Below, in pieces: positions 47,117 through 56,836 of a stretch of DNA of 64,000 bases. A program made the translations under genes and the position numbers. The stretch comes from Roseiarcus sp963753135 (GTDB lineage: Bacteria; Pseudomonadota; Alphaproteobacteria; Rhizobiales; Beijerinckiaceae): the NCBI GenBank assembly GCA_963753135.1, contig CAVWBA010000026.1, forward strand, positions 62,001 through 126,000, written 5' to 3'. Numbering within the stretch: position 1 is the stretch's first letter; each line of letters starts with the position of its first letter. The notes below the pieces were generated by a model. It did no database searches and had not been told where the DNA came from. It worked only from the letters and a program-made list of their open reading frames with translations.

Positions 47117-47593
47117 ATGCCCGACGGGCAGAACGCCGACCGCTCCGCACGGGTCTGGTTTCGTCTCATCCGCCTCGAGGCGCGGATGCAGGCCGCGGTC
47201 AGCGAACGCCTGCGGGAAATTGGCGTCTCCATCCCGCAATGCGACGTCCTGACCACGCTGACCGAAAAGGAGGGGGTGAGCCAGCAGGAGCTCGCCGCAC
47301 GGCTTTACGTCACTAAGGGCAACATCTCGGGCCTGATCGACCGGCTGGCCGAGGCGGGTCTCGTCGAGCGCCGCTCGATCGCATCGGACCGGCGCCAGCA
47401 CGCCATCTATCTCACTGAAGCCGGCCGCACGATGGCCGAGAGGGCGATCGCCGTCCAGCACCGCTGGATCGCGTCCACGCTCGGCCGGATGGCCGAGCCG
47501 GACCTCGAAGCGCTGGAGGCGAAGCTCCTGGCGCTGAGGGACATTGTCCGCGAGGTGGAGACGCCGGCCTTTGCGGGGGCGGCGAAGGGTTAG
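47117..47593 (+). CDS. MarR family transcriptional regulator
   Basis: This 158-residue winged-helix protein shows ECMD-like MarR features: PQCDVLTTLTEKEGVSQQEL (about 43-62), recognition helix VTKGNISGLIDRLAEAGLVE (about 70-89), and the wing DRRQHAIYLTEAGR. ATG 47117 has GAGGAAGAG upstream; ATG 47102 is possible. It is divergent from the acyl-CoA ligase gene, with about 149 bases between, so it may sense an acyl or aromatic CoA ligand. Confidence 0.87.
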   Translation: MPDGQNADRSARVWFRLIRLEARMQAAVSERLREIGVSIPQCDVLTTLTEKEGVSQQELAARLYVTKGNISGLIDRLAEAGLVERRSIASDRRQHAIYLTEAGRTMAERAIAVQHRWIASTLGRMAEPDLEALEAKLLALRDIVREVETPAFAGAAKG

Positions 47594-47606
47594 AGCGGCG
47601 TCGGCA

Positions 47607-47660
47607 GTTAGCGAGTTGGTTTTGAGGCATTTCAACGGGTTGCGGGGCGATCAGCGAGTC
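47607..47660 (+). repeat. 54-base dispersed repeat, copy B
   Basis: This is the gap-free partner of 910-963, beginning 14 bases after the MarR stop. It shares GTTAGCGAGT, TTTCAA, TTGCGG and CGAGTC blocks at identical spacing. The internal TTAGCGAGT...TCAGCGAGTC direct repeat is also kept. Confidence 0.5.
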
Positions 47661-48060
47661 GGTGCAACTCCCAAGCCGCTGGCGCCTTCAGGGCCTGCCC
47701 ACCACCGCGGTTTGGCGCTGGTCAAGCGTTTACAAGGGGTTGGGCGCAAAACCTATCACCAAGTCGGAAGCGCGGCCGACTATTTCGACATTTGGCCCGC
47801 ATGCGACATAGAGCATTAATACAGATGCAATATGGTTAAAAAACTCGACGCTTCGCAAATAGCCAGTAAGACGCTGATTTCATTCATGTGTTACAATCAA
47901 CCACTTCGCAGAACACTCGCCCAGGTTGATCGGAGACGGTCGCGCCCGAAGCGCTTGACGCGTCCGTTGTTTTATATTACTCGCCCGCTTGTGATATATG
48001 TAAACCGTTCTGATTCGGTGCTTCCTGACGCCGAAAAATAGGCGGCGGAGGCGAGATGAA
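47661..48060. other. Long AT-richer leader upstream of the PEP-CTERM gene
   Basis: These 400 bases have no convincing gene. A 69-codon frame at 47832-48041 is present but its composition is not protein-like. Bases 47810-48030 are distinctly AT-richer than the rest of the window, as expected for a long regulatory leader. No sigma-54-type GG-N10-GC pair was found. GGCGGAGGCGAG at 48041-48055 is the ribosome site. Confidence 0.45.
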
Positions 48061-48654
48061 ATGATTAGCAACATCAAGGCTGTGGTTTTTGGCTTGGGCG
48101 CTGTCGCTATGGCCGGCATAGGATCGATCGCGCCAGCCAGCGCGTCGATCGTGACTTACAACTTCTCAGCGCCAGGCTTTTGGTCGGGCACATTCAGCCT
48201 CGACGTCAACGGCGGGGTCGCGACCAGCGGGACAGGCACGCTCAATGTCCAGGGCTATGCGCCCCAAGAGCTCGTGTTGATCACCCCGTCCGCGCCCGGC
48301 TACGAGAGCCCTGCAGGCTACCGCGCCAATGACGGGACCGACTGGTTTGGGATCAACCAGAATGCGCCGATCGATAGCGATGGCCTCCTCTTCGATGTCG
48401 GCGCGAGCACTCCGGTATGGGGCGGCTTCCCGATCTTCCCGATCTACGCATCCGGCCCCGGAACCTATCAGTCAGGTCTCTTTGGCCACATCGACGGCGG
48501 TCCGGAATTCTACGAGTACAATATCGCCACCACGCTCGGGGCCGCCACTCCGGAGCCGGGAACCTGGGCGATGTTGATCATGGGATTCGCGGGCATCGGC
48601 TTCGTTGGATATCGAAGCGCACGCCAGCGAAGCGCCGCCGCCGTCGTGGCCTGA
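48061..48654 (+). CDS. PEP-CTERM sorting-signal protein
   Basis: This 197-residue secreted protein has a signal peptide (about 1-28, ending ASAS) and a beta-rich body (IVTYNFSAPGFWSGTFSLDV). It ends with a PEP-CTERM anchor: TPEPGTWAMLIMGFAGIGFV followed by a basic YRSARQR tail. Exosortase (EpsH/Xrt) would cut at the PEP motif and attach the protein to the envelope or export it, usually together with exopolysaccharide. No exosortase is in the window. A strong bidirectional terminator follows. Confidence 0.88.
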   Translation: MISNIKAVVFGLGAVAMAGIGSIAPASASIVTYNFSAPGFWSGTFSLDVNGGVATSGTGTLNVQGYAPQELVLITPSAPGYESPAGYRANDGTDWFGINQNAPIDSDGLLFDVGASTPVWGGFPIFPIYASGPGTYQSGLFGHIDGGPEFYEYNIATTLGAATPEPGTWAMLIMGFAGIGFVGYRSARQRSAAAVVA

Positions 48655-48671
48655 ACCGACGATATTCGAGG

Positions 48672-48698
48672 AAAAAAGGCCGCTCAGCGGCCTTTTTT
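48672..48698. terminator. Bidirectional intrinsic terminator
   Basis: AAAAAAGGCCGCT and AGCGGCCTTTTTT form a near-perfect hairpin with A- and T-runs on both sides, located 17 bases after the PEP-CTERM gene and 31 bases before the convergent gabD stop. It can end transcripts on either strand. Confidence 0.9.
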
Positions 48699-48729
48699 GC
48701 TTTGATAGGCGCAGGCGGCGGAGGCCGCC

Positions 48730-50179
48730 CTACCTATCCAATCCACCCATCAGCATGTATTTGATCTCGACGAACTCCTCGACGCCGTGGCGCGAGCCTT
48801 CGCGGCCGATGCCGGATTCCTTCACTCCCCCGAAAGGGGCGAGCTCGCTCGAAATCGCGCCGGTGTTGATCCCGACCATGCCGTATTCCAGCGCCTCGGC
48901 GACCCGCCACACGCGGCCGAGGTCGCGCGCGTAGAAATAGGACGCGAGGCCGAACTGGGTGTCGTTGGCTTTGGCGATCACGTCCTCTTCGTCCTTGAAG
49001 CGGAAGACCGGCGCCACGGGGCCGAAAGTCTCCTCGCGCGCGACCAGCATCGAGGAATCGACGTTCGCGATGACCGTCGGCTCATAGAACGTGCGCCCGA
49101 GCGCATGCCGCTTGCCGCCGACGACGACCTTCGCGCCCTTCTTCTCAGCGTCCACGACGTGCTCCTCGACCTTCTTGACCGCCGCCTCGTTGATCAGCGG
49201 CCCCTGCATGACGCCAGCCTCCGCCCCATCGCCGACCTTGAGCTTGCGACACCGCGGTCGTGAGCTTGGCGACGAAGGCGTCGTAGATCCCCTCCTGCGC
49301 ATAGATGCGGTTGGCGCAGACGCAGGTCTGTCCCATGTTGCGGAATTTCGAGGCGATCGCGCCCTCAACCGCCGCGTCGAGATGGGCGTCGTCGAACACG
49401 ATGAACGGCGCGTTGCCGCCGAGCTCGAGCCCGACCTTCTTCACCGTGCCGGCGGCTTGCGCCATGAGCACCTTGCCGACCTCGGTCGACCCGGTGAAGC
49501 CGATCGCCCGCACGGCTGGATGGTCGGTCATCGCCTTGCCGATGGCGCGCGCGTCGCCGGTCACCAGGTTGAGGACGCCCGCCGGCATGCCGGCGCGCAG
49601 CGCAAGCTCGCCAAGCGCAAGCGCGGTCAGCGGCGTCTCGCCCGCCGGCTTCGCCACCACGGTGCAGCCGACGGCGAGCGCCGGCGCCACCTTGCGGGTG
49701 ATCATCGCCGCCGGGAAATTCCACGGCGTGATCGCCGCGACCACGCCGATCGGCTGCTTGACCACGACGATGCGCGAATTGGCGCGGAACGTCGGACTGA
49801 CTTCGCCGTAGATGCGCTTCGCCTCCTCGCCGAAGAATTCGATGAAGCCGGCGGCGTAGTCGACCTCCCCGCGCGCCTCCGCAAGGGGCTTCCCCTGTTC
49901 GCTGGTCATGATGAGCGCGATGTCGTCGCGGTTGGCGATGATGAGGTCGAACCAGCGGCGAAGGATCTTCGCGCGCTCCTTGGGCAAGGTCTTCGCCCAC
50001 GGGCCGAAGGCGCGCTGAGCCGCTTCGATCGCATGGATCGTCTCCGCTTCGCCAAAACGCGGAGTCTTGGCGAGCGCCGCGCCGGTCGCGGGATTGGTGA
50101 TCGGACGCGTCCCCTCCCCCACCCATTTGCCGTCGACGAGGCATTGGCTTTTGAGGAGCGAAGGATCAGCAAGTTTCAT
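48730..50179 (-). pseudogene. gabD: Succinate-semialdehyde dehydrogenase, frameshifted once
   Basis: Two frames add up to a 482-residue aldehyde dehydrogenase, the length of GabD. The N-terminal part has ITPWNFPAAMITRKVAPALA, GFTGSTEVGKVL, the base glutamate in LELGGNAPFIVFDDA and the nucleophile in GQTCVCANRIYAQ. Removing one base at 49246 joins LTTAVS to KLKVGDGAEAGVMQGPLINE, and the C-terminus runs to GGVKESGIGREGS. It oxidises succinate semialdehyde to succinate. ATG 50179 is used. The extra base fits the error pattern of the window. Confidence 0.88.
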
Positions 50180-51821
50180 GGGGAGGCACTCCAAGGATTG
50201 GAGGAGCTTATAGCAAAGAGGGCGGGCGACAGTGAGACGCGCCGACCGGCCGTCTTGCGATAGCTGATAGATAAAAACGTGCAGGTCTTGGCGTCCCTGG
50301 TCCGATGCGCGACGGGCGATCTCTTAGGCCGGGATTTCCGGATCAACGAAACCGCCCCGGCGATCAACGCGAAGACCGCCAGCATGATGAGGCCGCCCGC
50401 GACGGCCTCGATGAAATGATGGGGCGAGAAGGCGGCGAGCCTGCCGCTCGGTCGATCCCCGCGCGACCTGCAGCCGCCAGGACAGCATGGCGGACGCGCT
50501 CGCAACCCCCGCGGCCGTGCCGAGAACCCGCATGAGGTTGACCATCGCCCCGGCGACGCCCGAAAGGCTGGCCGGGACCGCGTTGATGGTCGCGTGGTTG
50601 TTGGGCGCGATGAACAGCCCGAGGCCAATTCCGAAAGCGACGAGACCGAACAAGCCGGCCCAAAGATTGGGCGTGGGCTCCGTCACGACCGCCGATCAGC
50701 GCGAAGCAGCGCCGCGAAGAGATCGCCATGCCCGCGACGCTGAGGAGGCGCGTCCCCATCCAATCAGCGAGCGCGCCGGCGACGGGAGCGACGATCCCAA
50801 TGCTGATCGGGACGACCGCAAGCTTGAGCCCCGCAACGACTGGACTGTCCTCGTACCCGCGGACGAGCGCGAAGGAGGCAAGGAAGAACATGCCGTAGAG
50901 CATGGCGTAGGAGAGCGCGCAGCCGAGCGAACCGGCCAGGAACGCCGGCTCTTTGAGGAGCGCGAGATCGACGAGCGGCGACCGCGCTTTGGTTTCCTGC
51001 CAGCCGAAGAGGACAAGGAGCGCGATCGCGCCGCCGACGCAGCCCAGGAGCAAGGGGGAGGCGAGTCCAAGCGCGGCCGCCTGATTGAGCGCGAAGACCG
51101 CGAGCGTCAGGGCCGGCGTCAGCAGGAGAGCTCCGCGCCAATCGAACGTCTGGCTCTCACCTTCCTGCTCCGTCAAGGGAAGGATCATCCCACCGGCTAC
51201 GATCGCGATCAGCCCGAAGGGAACGTTGATCCAGAACACCCAGCGCCAGCCGAGCGTCCCAAGCAGCACGCCGCCGACAATCGGGCCGGCGCTTATCCCG
51301 ATCGCGAGCGCGGCGGCGAACACGCCGAGCGCTCGCGCGCGCCGGCTTTGGTCTGTCGCCTTGGCGATAACCGCCAGACTATTGGCGCCGAGCATCGCCC
51401 CGCCGACGCCCTGCAGGATGCGAAACGCGATCAAAGTCAGAAGATCGGGCGCAAAGGCGCAGAGCGCGCTTGCCGCCGTGAAGACGGCGAAGCCGAGCAG
51501 ATACATCAGCTTTCTGCCAACGATCTGGCAGAGCTGGCCGAAGATCGGAAGGCACGAGGCGAAGCCAAGCAGATATCCGAGCGCGACCCAGCTCACGCCC
51601 TCGAGCGAGGAATCGAAGACGCGGCCCAAGGTCGGCAGCGCGAGCTGAACGATGCTCGCATCGAGCTGGCCCATGAACCCGCTGACGCAGCATATGCCGA
51701 CGATCAGCCAGGGATAGGAGGGCGAACGCGCGAGGAATGCGACCGGAGGCGGCTCCGCCCCGCGCCGAATGAGGTCGCTCACGCGAAACGCAGGCGCAGA
51801 GACCAGATCTTCGGCGCTCAT
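50176..51821 (-). pseudogene. EmrB/QacA-type MFS transporter, frameshifted at least twice
   Basis: The N-terminal 385 residues are intact: MSAEDLVSAPAFRVSDLIRR, then helices with the MFS loop GQLCQIVGRKLMYLL and motif C-like LGVFAAALAIGISAGPIVGG. A break near 50691 (one extra base) restores LIGVVTEPTPNLWAGLFGLV, and one near 50440 restores ERQLAAFSPHHFIEAVAGGL. Fourteen helices fit the DHA2 drug pump family. Sequence around 50700-50715 may hide another error, and the last 45 residues to 50176 look unusual, so the true end is uncertain. The stop overlaps the gabD ATG by four bases. Confidence 0.72.
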
Positions 51822-52001
51822 CCGCTCCCCCGCCCCTTTGCCCAGTGGGCGGAATGATAAGGACGGGGGGCCCGCGCAAAAATCAAGCGGTCAGGCGCGG
51901 AGATTGACGCCGGCTTTGGCCTGATGTCGAAATGACCTGCCCTCCTGCGTCTATTTGTCGACGACGCCCTTCCAGCCGCCGTCGACGGAGAGGCAAAGCT
52001 C

Positions 52002-52395
52002 ATGACGACCGATCTTTGGTATCTTGCATTCACAGCAATGCTGACGGCGGCGCTGTGGATTCCCTATATCGTCTGCCAGTTAATGACGAACGGCGCCTTG
52101 ACGCCCGGCAACTACAAGGATCCCGACGCCGCGCCCGGTCCCTTTATGGGGCGAGCGCGCTCACCGCGCCTATCTCAACGCGGTCGAATGTTTCGCTCCA
52201 TTCGCGGCGCTCGTGATCGTCGCTCAGATCGCCGGAAAGGCGAACGGGATGACGGCTTTCTGGGCGATGGGCTTCTTCTGGCTCAGGCTCGCGCACGCAA
52301 TCGTTTATTGGGCGGCCATCCCCTACGTGAGAACCGTGGCTTTCACGCTCGGCTTCGTTTGCGTGGCGGGGATTTTCTGGCAGGTGATCAAGTAG
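52002..52395 (+). pseudogene. MAPEG family membrane protein, frameshifted once
   Basis: The frame from ATG 52002 (MTTDLWYLAFTAMLTAALWI) shows the first MAPEG helix. After PGP the frame breaks: removing one T in 52143-52145 gives LWGERAHRAYLNAVECFAPF and then the remaining helices to VAGIFWQVIK at 52395. The repaired protein has 130 residues and four helices. The ERAHRAYLNAVE segment is the family signature. Human relatives are microsomal glutathione transferases; bacterial roles are mostly unknown. The break matches the one-extra-base pattern of this window. Confidence 0.82.
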
Positions 52396-52424
52396 CCGCG
52401 CGGGGGGAGGCGCACCGGGCCCTC

Positions 52425-53921
52425 TCACCGCTCCCGCATCGCCTTTGACGCCACCTCGACCAGCGGCGCGAACAGATATTCGAGCATGCGCCGCGTTCCG
52501 GTTTTGAGCTCGACCGTGACCGCCATGCCGGAGGTCAGGGGCTCGGCGACGCCATCGACCGTAATCGTCTCGACGTCCGGCCTCAGCACCGCCGGGAACA
52601 CGAGATTTTGCGTGCGCTCTCCCCCGGCGAAGCCGGCCGCATTCGAGACGCGCGTCGGGTCGCCCTCGATCGCACTGGCGTCCGGCTCAGGGATCGCGTC
52701 CTTGGCGATGCGCACGACATGCGCATGAATCGAACCGTAGCGGGTGAAGGGGAAGGATTCGATCTTCACCACCGCCTCCTGGCCGACGCTGACAAAGCCG
52801 ATGTCGCGATTGCGCACATAGGCCTGGATCTCGAGCCCGGAATGCTCCGGCACGATGCGCATGATCTCCTGGCCGCTCGTGACCACCTGCCCGACATTGG
52901 TGATGATCGAAGATTGCACGCGTCCCGCGATCGGGGCCCTCAACGTCAGATGGTCGAGCTCAGCCTGAGCCTTGGCGAGGCGCTGCTCGATATCTTCCGC
53001 ATGCCGCTCGGCGTCCTCCAGTTTCTGGGCGTTCTCCGAGATGAAGTCCTCAACCGCCTTGTCGGCGTTGCGGGCGATGACCTCAAGCCCGGCGGAGAGC
53101 GAAGCCAGATCCTGCTCCTGCTTCGCCTCTTGCGTGATCTGATATTGCAGGGTTTCGGTCGCGTCGATAACCGCCGCCCGCGCCCCCGCCTTCAATTCGA
53201 CGAGCTTGGTGCGCATGGCGACGCGCTCCTGCAGGGTCGCGACGAGGTTCTTCTGTGTTGCGATCGTGTCGCGCAGTTTATCGCGTTCGGCCGTCTTTTG
53301 CGCCCGCTCGGCGTCATACGCGGCGACGTTTGCCGCCAATTGTCCGAGATCGGCGCCGAGAACACGGGTTTCGCGCTCGCGCAGCGCCGGCGCCACGTTG
53401 TCTGGCCACTTGGTCGCGGGGGGCGGATCGAAGCGGCGCGACTGAGCGGCTGACAGGGCGGTCTTGCGGCGCAGGATTTCCGCCAGCGCGGACGCAAGCT
53501 CGTCTTGTGCGGCGGTGGCGTCGGCCAGGGCGGCCGAGCGATCGAGCTCGACCAGAACGTCGCCCGCGCGGACGACCGCGCCGTTGCCGACGAGAATGGC
53601 CTCGACCTTTCCGGTCTCCAGCGGTTCGACGACCTTGACCTGCCCCCTCGGCTGAAACTTGCCCTGCGCGGCCGCGATGATGTCGACCCGGCCGAAATAG
53701 GCCCAGGCCAGGGCGGCTGCGACGAAGGCGCAGATGATCCACAAGAAGGCGACATGGACCGGAGAGGGCGGCGTCTCCAGGATCTCAAGCGCGGGAGCAA
53801 GGAATTCCTTGTCGCCGAGGCGCATGCCAGGATTCTTGAGCCGGGCCAACGCCCGCGAGGCGAAGGGTTGCGCGGCGGGAGGCGCGCGATCGGCGGGCGG
53901 GACCAAGCGAAGCGCTGTCAT
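52425..53921 (-). CDS. Type I secretion membrane-fusion protein (HlyD family)
   Basis: This 498-residue periplasmic adaptor has one N-terminal helix (HVAFLWIICAFVAAALAWAY, about 65-85), the lipoyl-like motif GKFQPRGQVKVVEPLETGKV, a long coiled coil (about 150-350), and the closing half LTLRAPIAGRVQSSIITNVG. It would link an inner-membrane ABC exporter to a TolC-like outer channel. ATG 53921 overlaps the exporter stop by four bases (ATGA). It shows the HlyD_D23/LapC-like form. No secreted substrate gene is adjacent. Confidence 0.92.
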   Translation of the reverse strand: MTALRLVPPADRAPPAAQPFASRALARLKNPGMRLGDKEFLAPALEILETPPSPVHVAFLWIICAFVAAALAWAYFGRVDIIAAAQGKFQPRGQVKVVEPLETGKVEAILVGNGAVVRAGDVLVELDRSAALADATAAQDELASALAEILRRKTALSAAQSRRFDPPPATKWPDNVAPALRERETRVLGADLGQLAANVAAYDAERAQKTAERDKLRDTIATQKNLVATLQERVAMRTKLVELKAGARAAVIDATETLQYQITQEAKQEQDLASLSAGLEVIARNADKAVEDFISENAQKLEDAERHAEDIEQRLAKAQAELDHLTLRAPIAGRVQSSIITNVGQVVTSGQEIMRIVPEHSGLEIQAYVRNRDIGFVSVGQEAVVKIESFPFTRYGSIHAHVVRIAKDAIPEPDASAIEGDPTRVSNAAGFAGGERTQNLVFPAVLRPDVETITVDGVAEPLTSGMAVTVELKTGTRRMLEYLFAPLVEVASKAMRER

Positions 53922-56083
53922 GCGGCGACCTCCGCCGGCTGGCTCTGAAGACCCCACAGATAGGCATAGAGGCCGCCCGGCTTGCGCACGAGTTCGGCAT
54001 GGGTTCCGACCTCGACGATGCGGCCATCCGCAATGCCGACGATGCGGTCGCAGCCGCGCACCGCCGCCAAGCGGTGCGCGATGATGATGACCGTGCGGCC
54101 CTTGGCGATGCGGCGCATGTTGCGCTGGACGATCCGCTCGCTCTCGTAATCGAGCGACGAGGTCGCCTCGTCGAAAATGAGAATGCGCGGATTGGTGGCG
54201 AGCGCTCTGGCGATGGCGATGCGCTGTCTTTGCCCGCCGGAAAGGTTGGCCCCGCGCTCCTCGATCACCGTGTCATAGCCCTCCGCGAGCTTGTCGATGA
54301 ACTCGTCCGCGCCCGCAAGACGGGCGATCTCGATGACGCGGGCGCGCGGCATCGCCGGATTGGCGAAGGCGATGTTCTCGTGAACCGTCCGGTTGAACAG
54401 GAGGTTCTCCTGCAGCACGACGCCGATGTGGCTCCTGAGCCAGGCCGGATCGACATGGTTCAAGTCCGCGCCGTCGAGCAGCACCTGTCCCTCGTTCGGC
54501 AGGTAAAGGCGCTGGATGAGCTTGGTCAGGGTCGATTTGCCGGAGCCCGACGGGCCGACAACGCCAATCGTCTCGCCCGGCCGGATGCTAAGCGAGATGT
54601 CTTTAAGAACCTCCGGCGCGCCCGGACGGTAGCGAAAGCTGACGCGGCGAAATTCGATCGCGCCGCGCGGGGTCGGAGGCAGGAGGCGCGCGGCGGGCGA
54701 GAACTCGGGGGACGTGTTGAGAATATCGCCCAGGCGCTCGATCGAGATCTGCACCTGCTGGAAGTCCTGCCAGATCTGCGAGAGGCGGAGAATCGGCGCC
54801 ACCGCCTGCGAGGCGATCATGTTGAAGGCGACGAGCGCGCCGACGGTGAGCTCGCCGTCGATCACCGCCTTGGCGCCGAACAGAAGCAGCGCCGCGGTCG
54901 TCAGCTTGCTGATGTACTGGATGGCGAGTTGCCCGCCCGAGCCCAGCATAGCCGCGGCGAAGCTCGTCTTGACATAGGCCGCGAGCTTCTCCTCCCACTG
55001 CGCGCGCATGACCGGCTCGACCGCGGCGCTCTTCACGGTGTTCACGCCGACGATCGTCTCGACCAGGAACTGCTGGCTCGCCGCGCCGCGATTGAACTTC
55101 TCCTTGACCAGCTCGCGCAACGGCGGCCTCACGGAAAAGCCGATCAGCACATAGAACGGAATCCCGGCGAGCACGATCAAGGTCAGCGACCACGAATAAG
55201 CGAACAGCACGCCGATGAAGACGAAGGCGAACACGAGGTCGATCGCCGAGAACAAAGCCTGTCCGGTAATGAAGCTGCGGATCGTCTCCAGTTCCCGCAC
55301 CCGGGCGACCGTTTGCCCGGTCGAACGGGTCTCGAAATAGGCGATCGGCAGGCGGAGGAGATGCGCGAACAGGCGCTGGCCGAGCTCGACGTCGATCCGG
55401 TTGGTGGTGTGAGAGAGCGCGTAGGTGCGCAGGTATTGCAGCGCCACATCGAACAAACCGATCGCCACAAGCCCGCCGACGAGCACGAACAAGGTCTCGT
55501 AACCGCGATGGGTCAGCACCTTGTCGACGATGACCTGGAAGAACAGGGGCGTTGCGAGGGCGAAAATCTGCACGAACAGCGACGCGGCCAACACATGGCC
55601 GAGCGGACGGCGATAGCGCCAGATGGTGGGCAGGAACCAGCGCATGCCGAACTGGCGGGGATCGACGCCGGCGCCGCCGATCCGGCGAGCGATGAGCAGC
55701 GCCTGCCCGCCGCTCAAGCGCGCGAGGTCGTCGAGCGCCAGCTCCTGAACGATGTGGCTGATCGGATCGACCAGCCGGCAGAGCCCTGAGGGGTTGCGCC
55801 CGCCAAACACCATCAGCGCGCCGTTCAAGCGGACGATCGCGGGCGTAGGCAAAGTCGCGAGCCGCTCCGCGGTAACGTGAGCGACGGGGCGGGCTCTCAG
55901 TCCAATATGCTTGGCGGCGCGTATCAGATCGTCTTCATTGGCCTCGCGCGCGCCCAGGGCCAATTCACGCGCGAGCTGCACGGGGTCGGCGCCGATGCGG
56001 TAATAAGCCGCAATGCCGCATAAAGCGCGCAAGCCCCGGTCGAGCGGCGTCCCCTCGCCGAGAGACGGCGCGGTCTCCATCAT
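53918..56083 (-). CDS. Type I secretion ABC exporter with inactive C39-like domain
   Basis: This 721-residue HlyB-type protein has an N-terminal C39-like domain (about 1-125) that lacks the catalytic cysteine/histidine pair and so should only bind substrate. A six-helix exporter domain follows (about 150-440), then an ATPase with Walker A GPSGSGKST, signature LSGGQRQR and Walker B ILIFDEATSSLD. ATG 56083 is chosen over TTG 56092. With the HlyD partner it would export a protein with an uncleaved C-terminal signal, such as an RTX protein. None is encoded in the window. Confidence 0.92.
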   Translation of the reverse strand: MMETAPSLGEGTPLDRGLRALCGIAAYYRIGADPVQLARELALGAREANEDDLIRAAKHIGLRARPVAHVTAERLATLPTPAIVRLNGALMVFGGRNPSGLCRLVDPISHIVQELALDDLARLSGGQALLIARRIGGAGVDPRQFGMRWFLPTIWRYRRPLGHVLAASLFVQIFALATPLFFQVIVDKVLTHRGYETLFVLVGGLVAIGLFDVALQYLRTYALSHTTNRIDVELGQRLFAHLLRLPIAYFETRSTGQTVARVRELETIRSFITGQALFSAIDLVFAFVFIGVLFAYSWSLTLIVLAGIPFYVLIGFSVRPPLRELVKEKFNRGAASQQFLVETIVGVNTVKSAAVEPVMRAQWEEKLAAYVKTSFAAAMLGSGGQLAIQYISKLTTAALLLFGAKAVIDGELTVGALVAFNMIASQAVAPILRLSQIWQDFQQVQISIERLGDILNTSPEFSPAARLLPPTPRGAIEFRRVSFRYRPGAPEVLKDISLSIRPGETIGVVGPSGSGKSTLTKLIQRLYLPNEGQVLLDGADLNHVDPAWLRSHIGVVLQENLLFNRTVHENIAFANPAMPRARVIEIARLAGADEFIDKLAEGYDTVIEERGANLSGGQRQRIAIARALATNPRILIFDEATSSLDYESERIVQRNMRRIAKGRTVIIIAHRLAAVRGCDRIVGIADGRIVEVGTHAELVRKPGGLYAYLWGLQSQPAEVAA

Positions 56084-56144
56084 CGAGCTCAAGCCTTTCG
56101 CATACGATCCTCGTCAGGAGGCGATCGTACCGAATGACGTTCGG

Positions 56145-56159
56145 GCATAAGCAAGCCGG
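56145..56159 (+). repeat. Direct repeat upstream of the type I secretion operon, unit 1
   Basis: GCATAAGCAAGCCGG recurs at 56222-56236 with one difference (GCATAAGTAAGCCGG), 77 bases start to start. Both lie in the 208-base gap upstream of the exporter gene and could be regulator sites. Confidence 0.45.
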
Positions 56160-56221
56160 ATCGACGGAGAGGCTTAGCGAATGCTTGAGTTTTTACTTCG
56201 ATCCGTAGTTGCGTCGGCGAC

Positions 56222-56236
56222 GCATAAGTAAGCCGG
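56222..56236 (+). repeat. Direct repeat upstream of the type I secretion operon, unit 2
   Basis: This is the second copy, matching 14 of 15 bases of the unit at 56145-56159 in the same orientation. Confidence 0.45.
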
Positions 56237-56265
56237 CCAGCCGCGCATTTCGCGGCATTTACTCG

Positions 56266-56287
56266 CACTCGGGATAAGAGCCGAGTG
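56266..56287 (-). terminator. Hairpin downstream of ohr
   Basis: CACTCGG and CCGAGTG form a seven-pair stem with an eight-base loop, 13 bases beyond the ohr stop on the minus strand. No T-run follows, so it is a weak terminator candidate. Confidence 0.4.
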
Positions 56288-56300
56288 AGACCTCGCGCCG

Positions 56301-56741
56301 TTACGCCCCGTGGGTGACGACCTTGACGTCGACGTTGCCGCGCGTCGCGTGGCTATAGGGGCAGATCTTCTCGTGCGCCTCTTCCGCCAGCGACTGAAGC
56401 TCCGCCTGGGCTAAGCTCGTATCGGTCACATCGAGCACGACCGCGAGGCCGAAGCCGCCCTTCTCGCGCGGGCCGATGCTGACGGCGCATTTCACGGTCG
56501 CTTTCGAGGCGTCCTTCTTGTGCTGTTTGGCGATGAAGTCGAGCGCGCCGCCGAAGCAGGCGGCGTAGCCGGCGGCGAACAGATGCTCCGGCGTCCCGGT
56601 GTTCGGCTTGCCGGGCCCGCCCATCTCCTTCGGCACCGACAGATCGAGGCTCACGATACCGTCGTCGGAGCTTGTATGGCCGTTGCGCCCGCCATTCGCG
56701 GTCCCATGGGCGGTGTAAAGCGGCTTGATCGCGTCGACCAT
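56301..56741 (-). CDS. ohr: Organic hydroperoxide resistance protein Ohr (OsmC family)
   Basis: This 146-residue thiol peroxidase reduces organic and fatty-acid hydroperoxides. The reactive and resolving cysteines are Cys62 in GYAACFGGALDFIA and Cys127 in KICPYSHATRGN, the standard Ohr pair; general OsmC proteins lack this exact ending. The N-terminal strand KPLYTAHGTANGGRNGH is also typical. ATG 56741 has GAGGAG seven bases upstream. No OhrR regulator is adjacent in the window. Confidence 0.94.
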   Translation of the reverse strand: MVDAIKPLYTAHGTANGGRNGHTSSDDGIVSLDLSVPKEMGGPGKPNTGTPEHLFAAGYAACFGGALDFIAKQHKKDASKATVKCAVSIGPREKGGFGLAVVLDVTDTSLAQAELQSLAEEAHEKICPYSHATRGNVDVKVVTHGA

Positions 56742-56836
56742 GTGATTTCTCCTCAGGACTGTTTCCGGCGGGACAGCGCCGATAGGATCACGCCTGCATG
56801 CCTGAGGCAACCGCATGAGGCCGCTTCGGGGCCGCT

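Noticed and set aside
47832..48041. 69-residue frame upstream of the PEP-CTERM gene
   Set aside because: No ribosome site, mixed composition and no family pattern; it lies in an AT-rich leader and is probably chance.
51950..52002. Minus-strand peptide ending VDGGWKGVVDK, like an SDR C-terminus
   Set aside because: Only about 12 residues resemble an SDR ending, and the upstream DNA is the start of the MAPEG gene. Too short to count as a relic.
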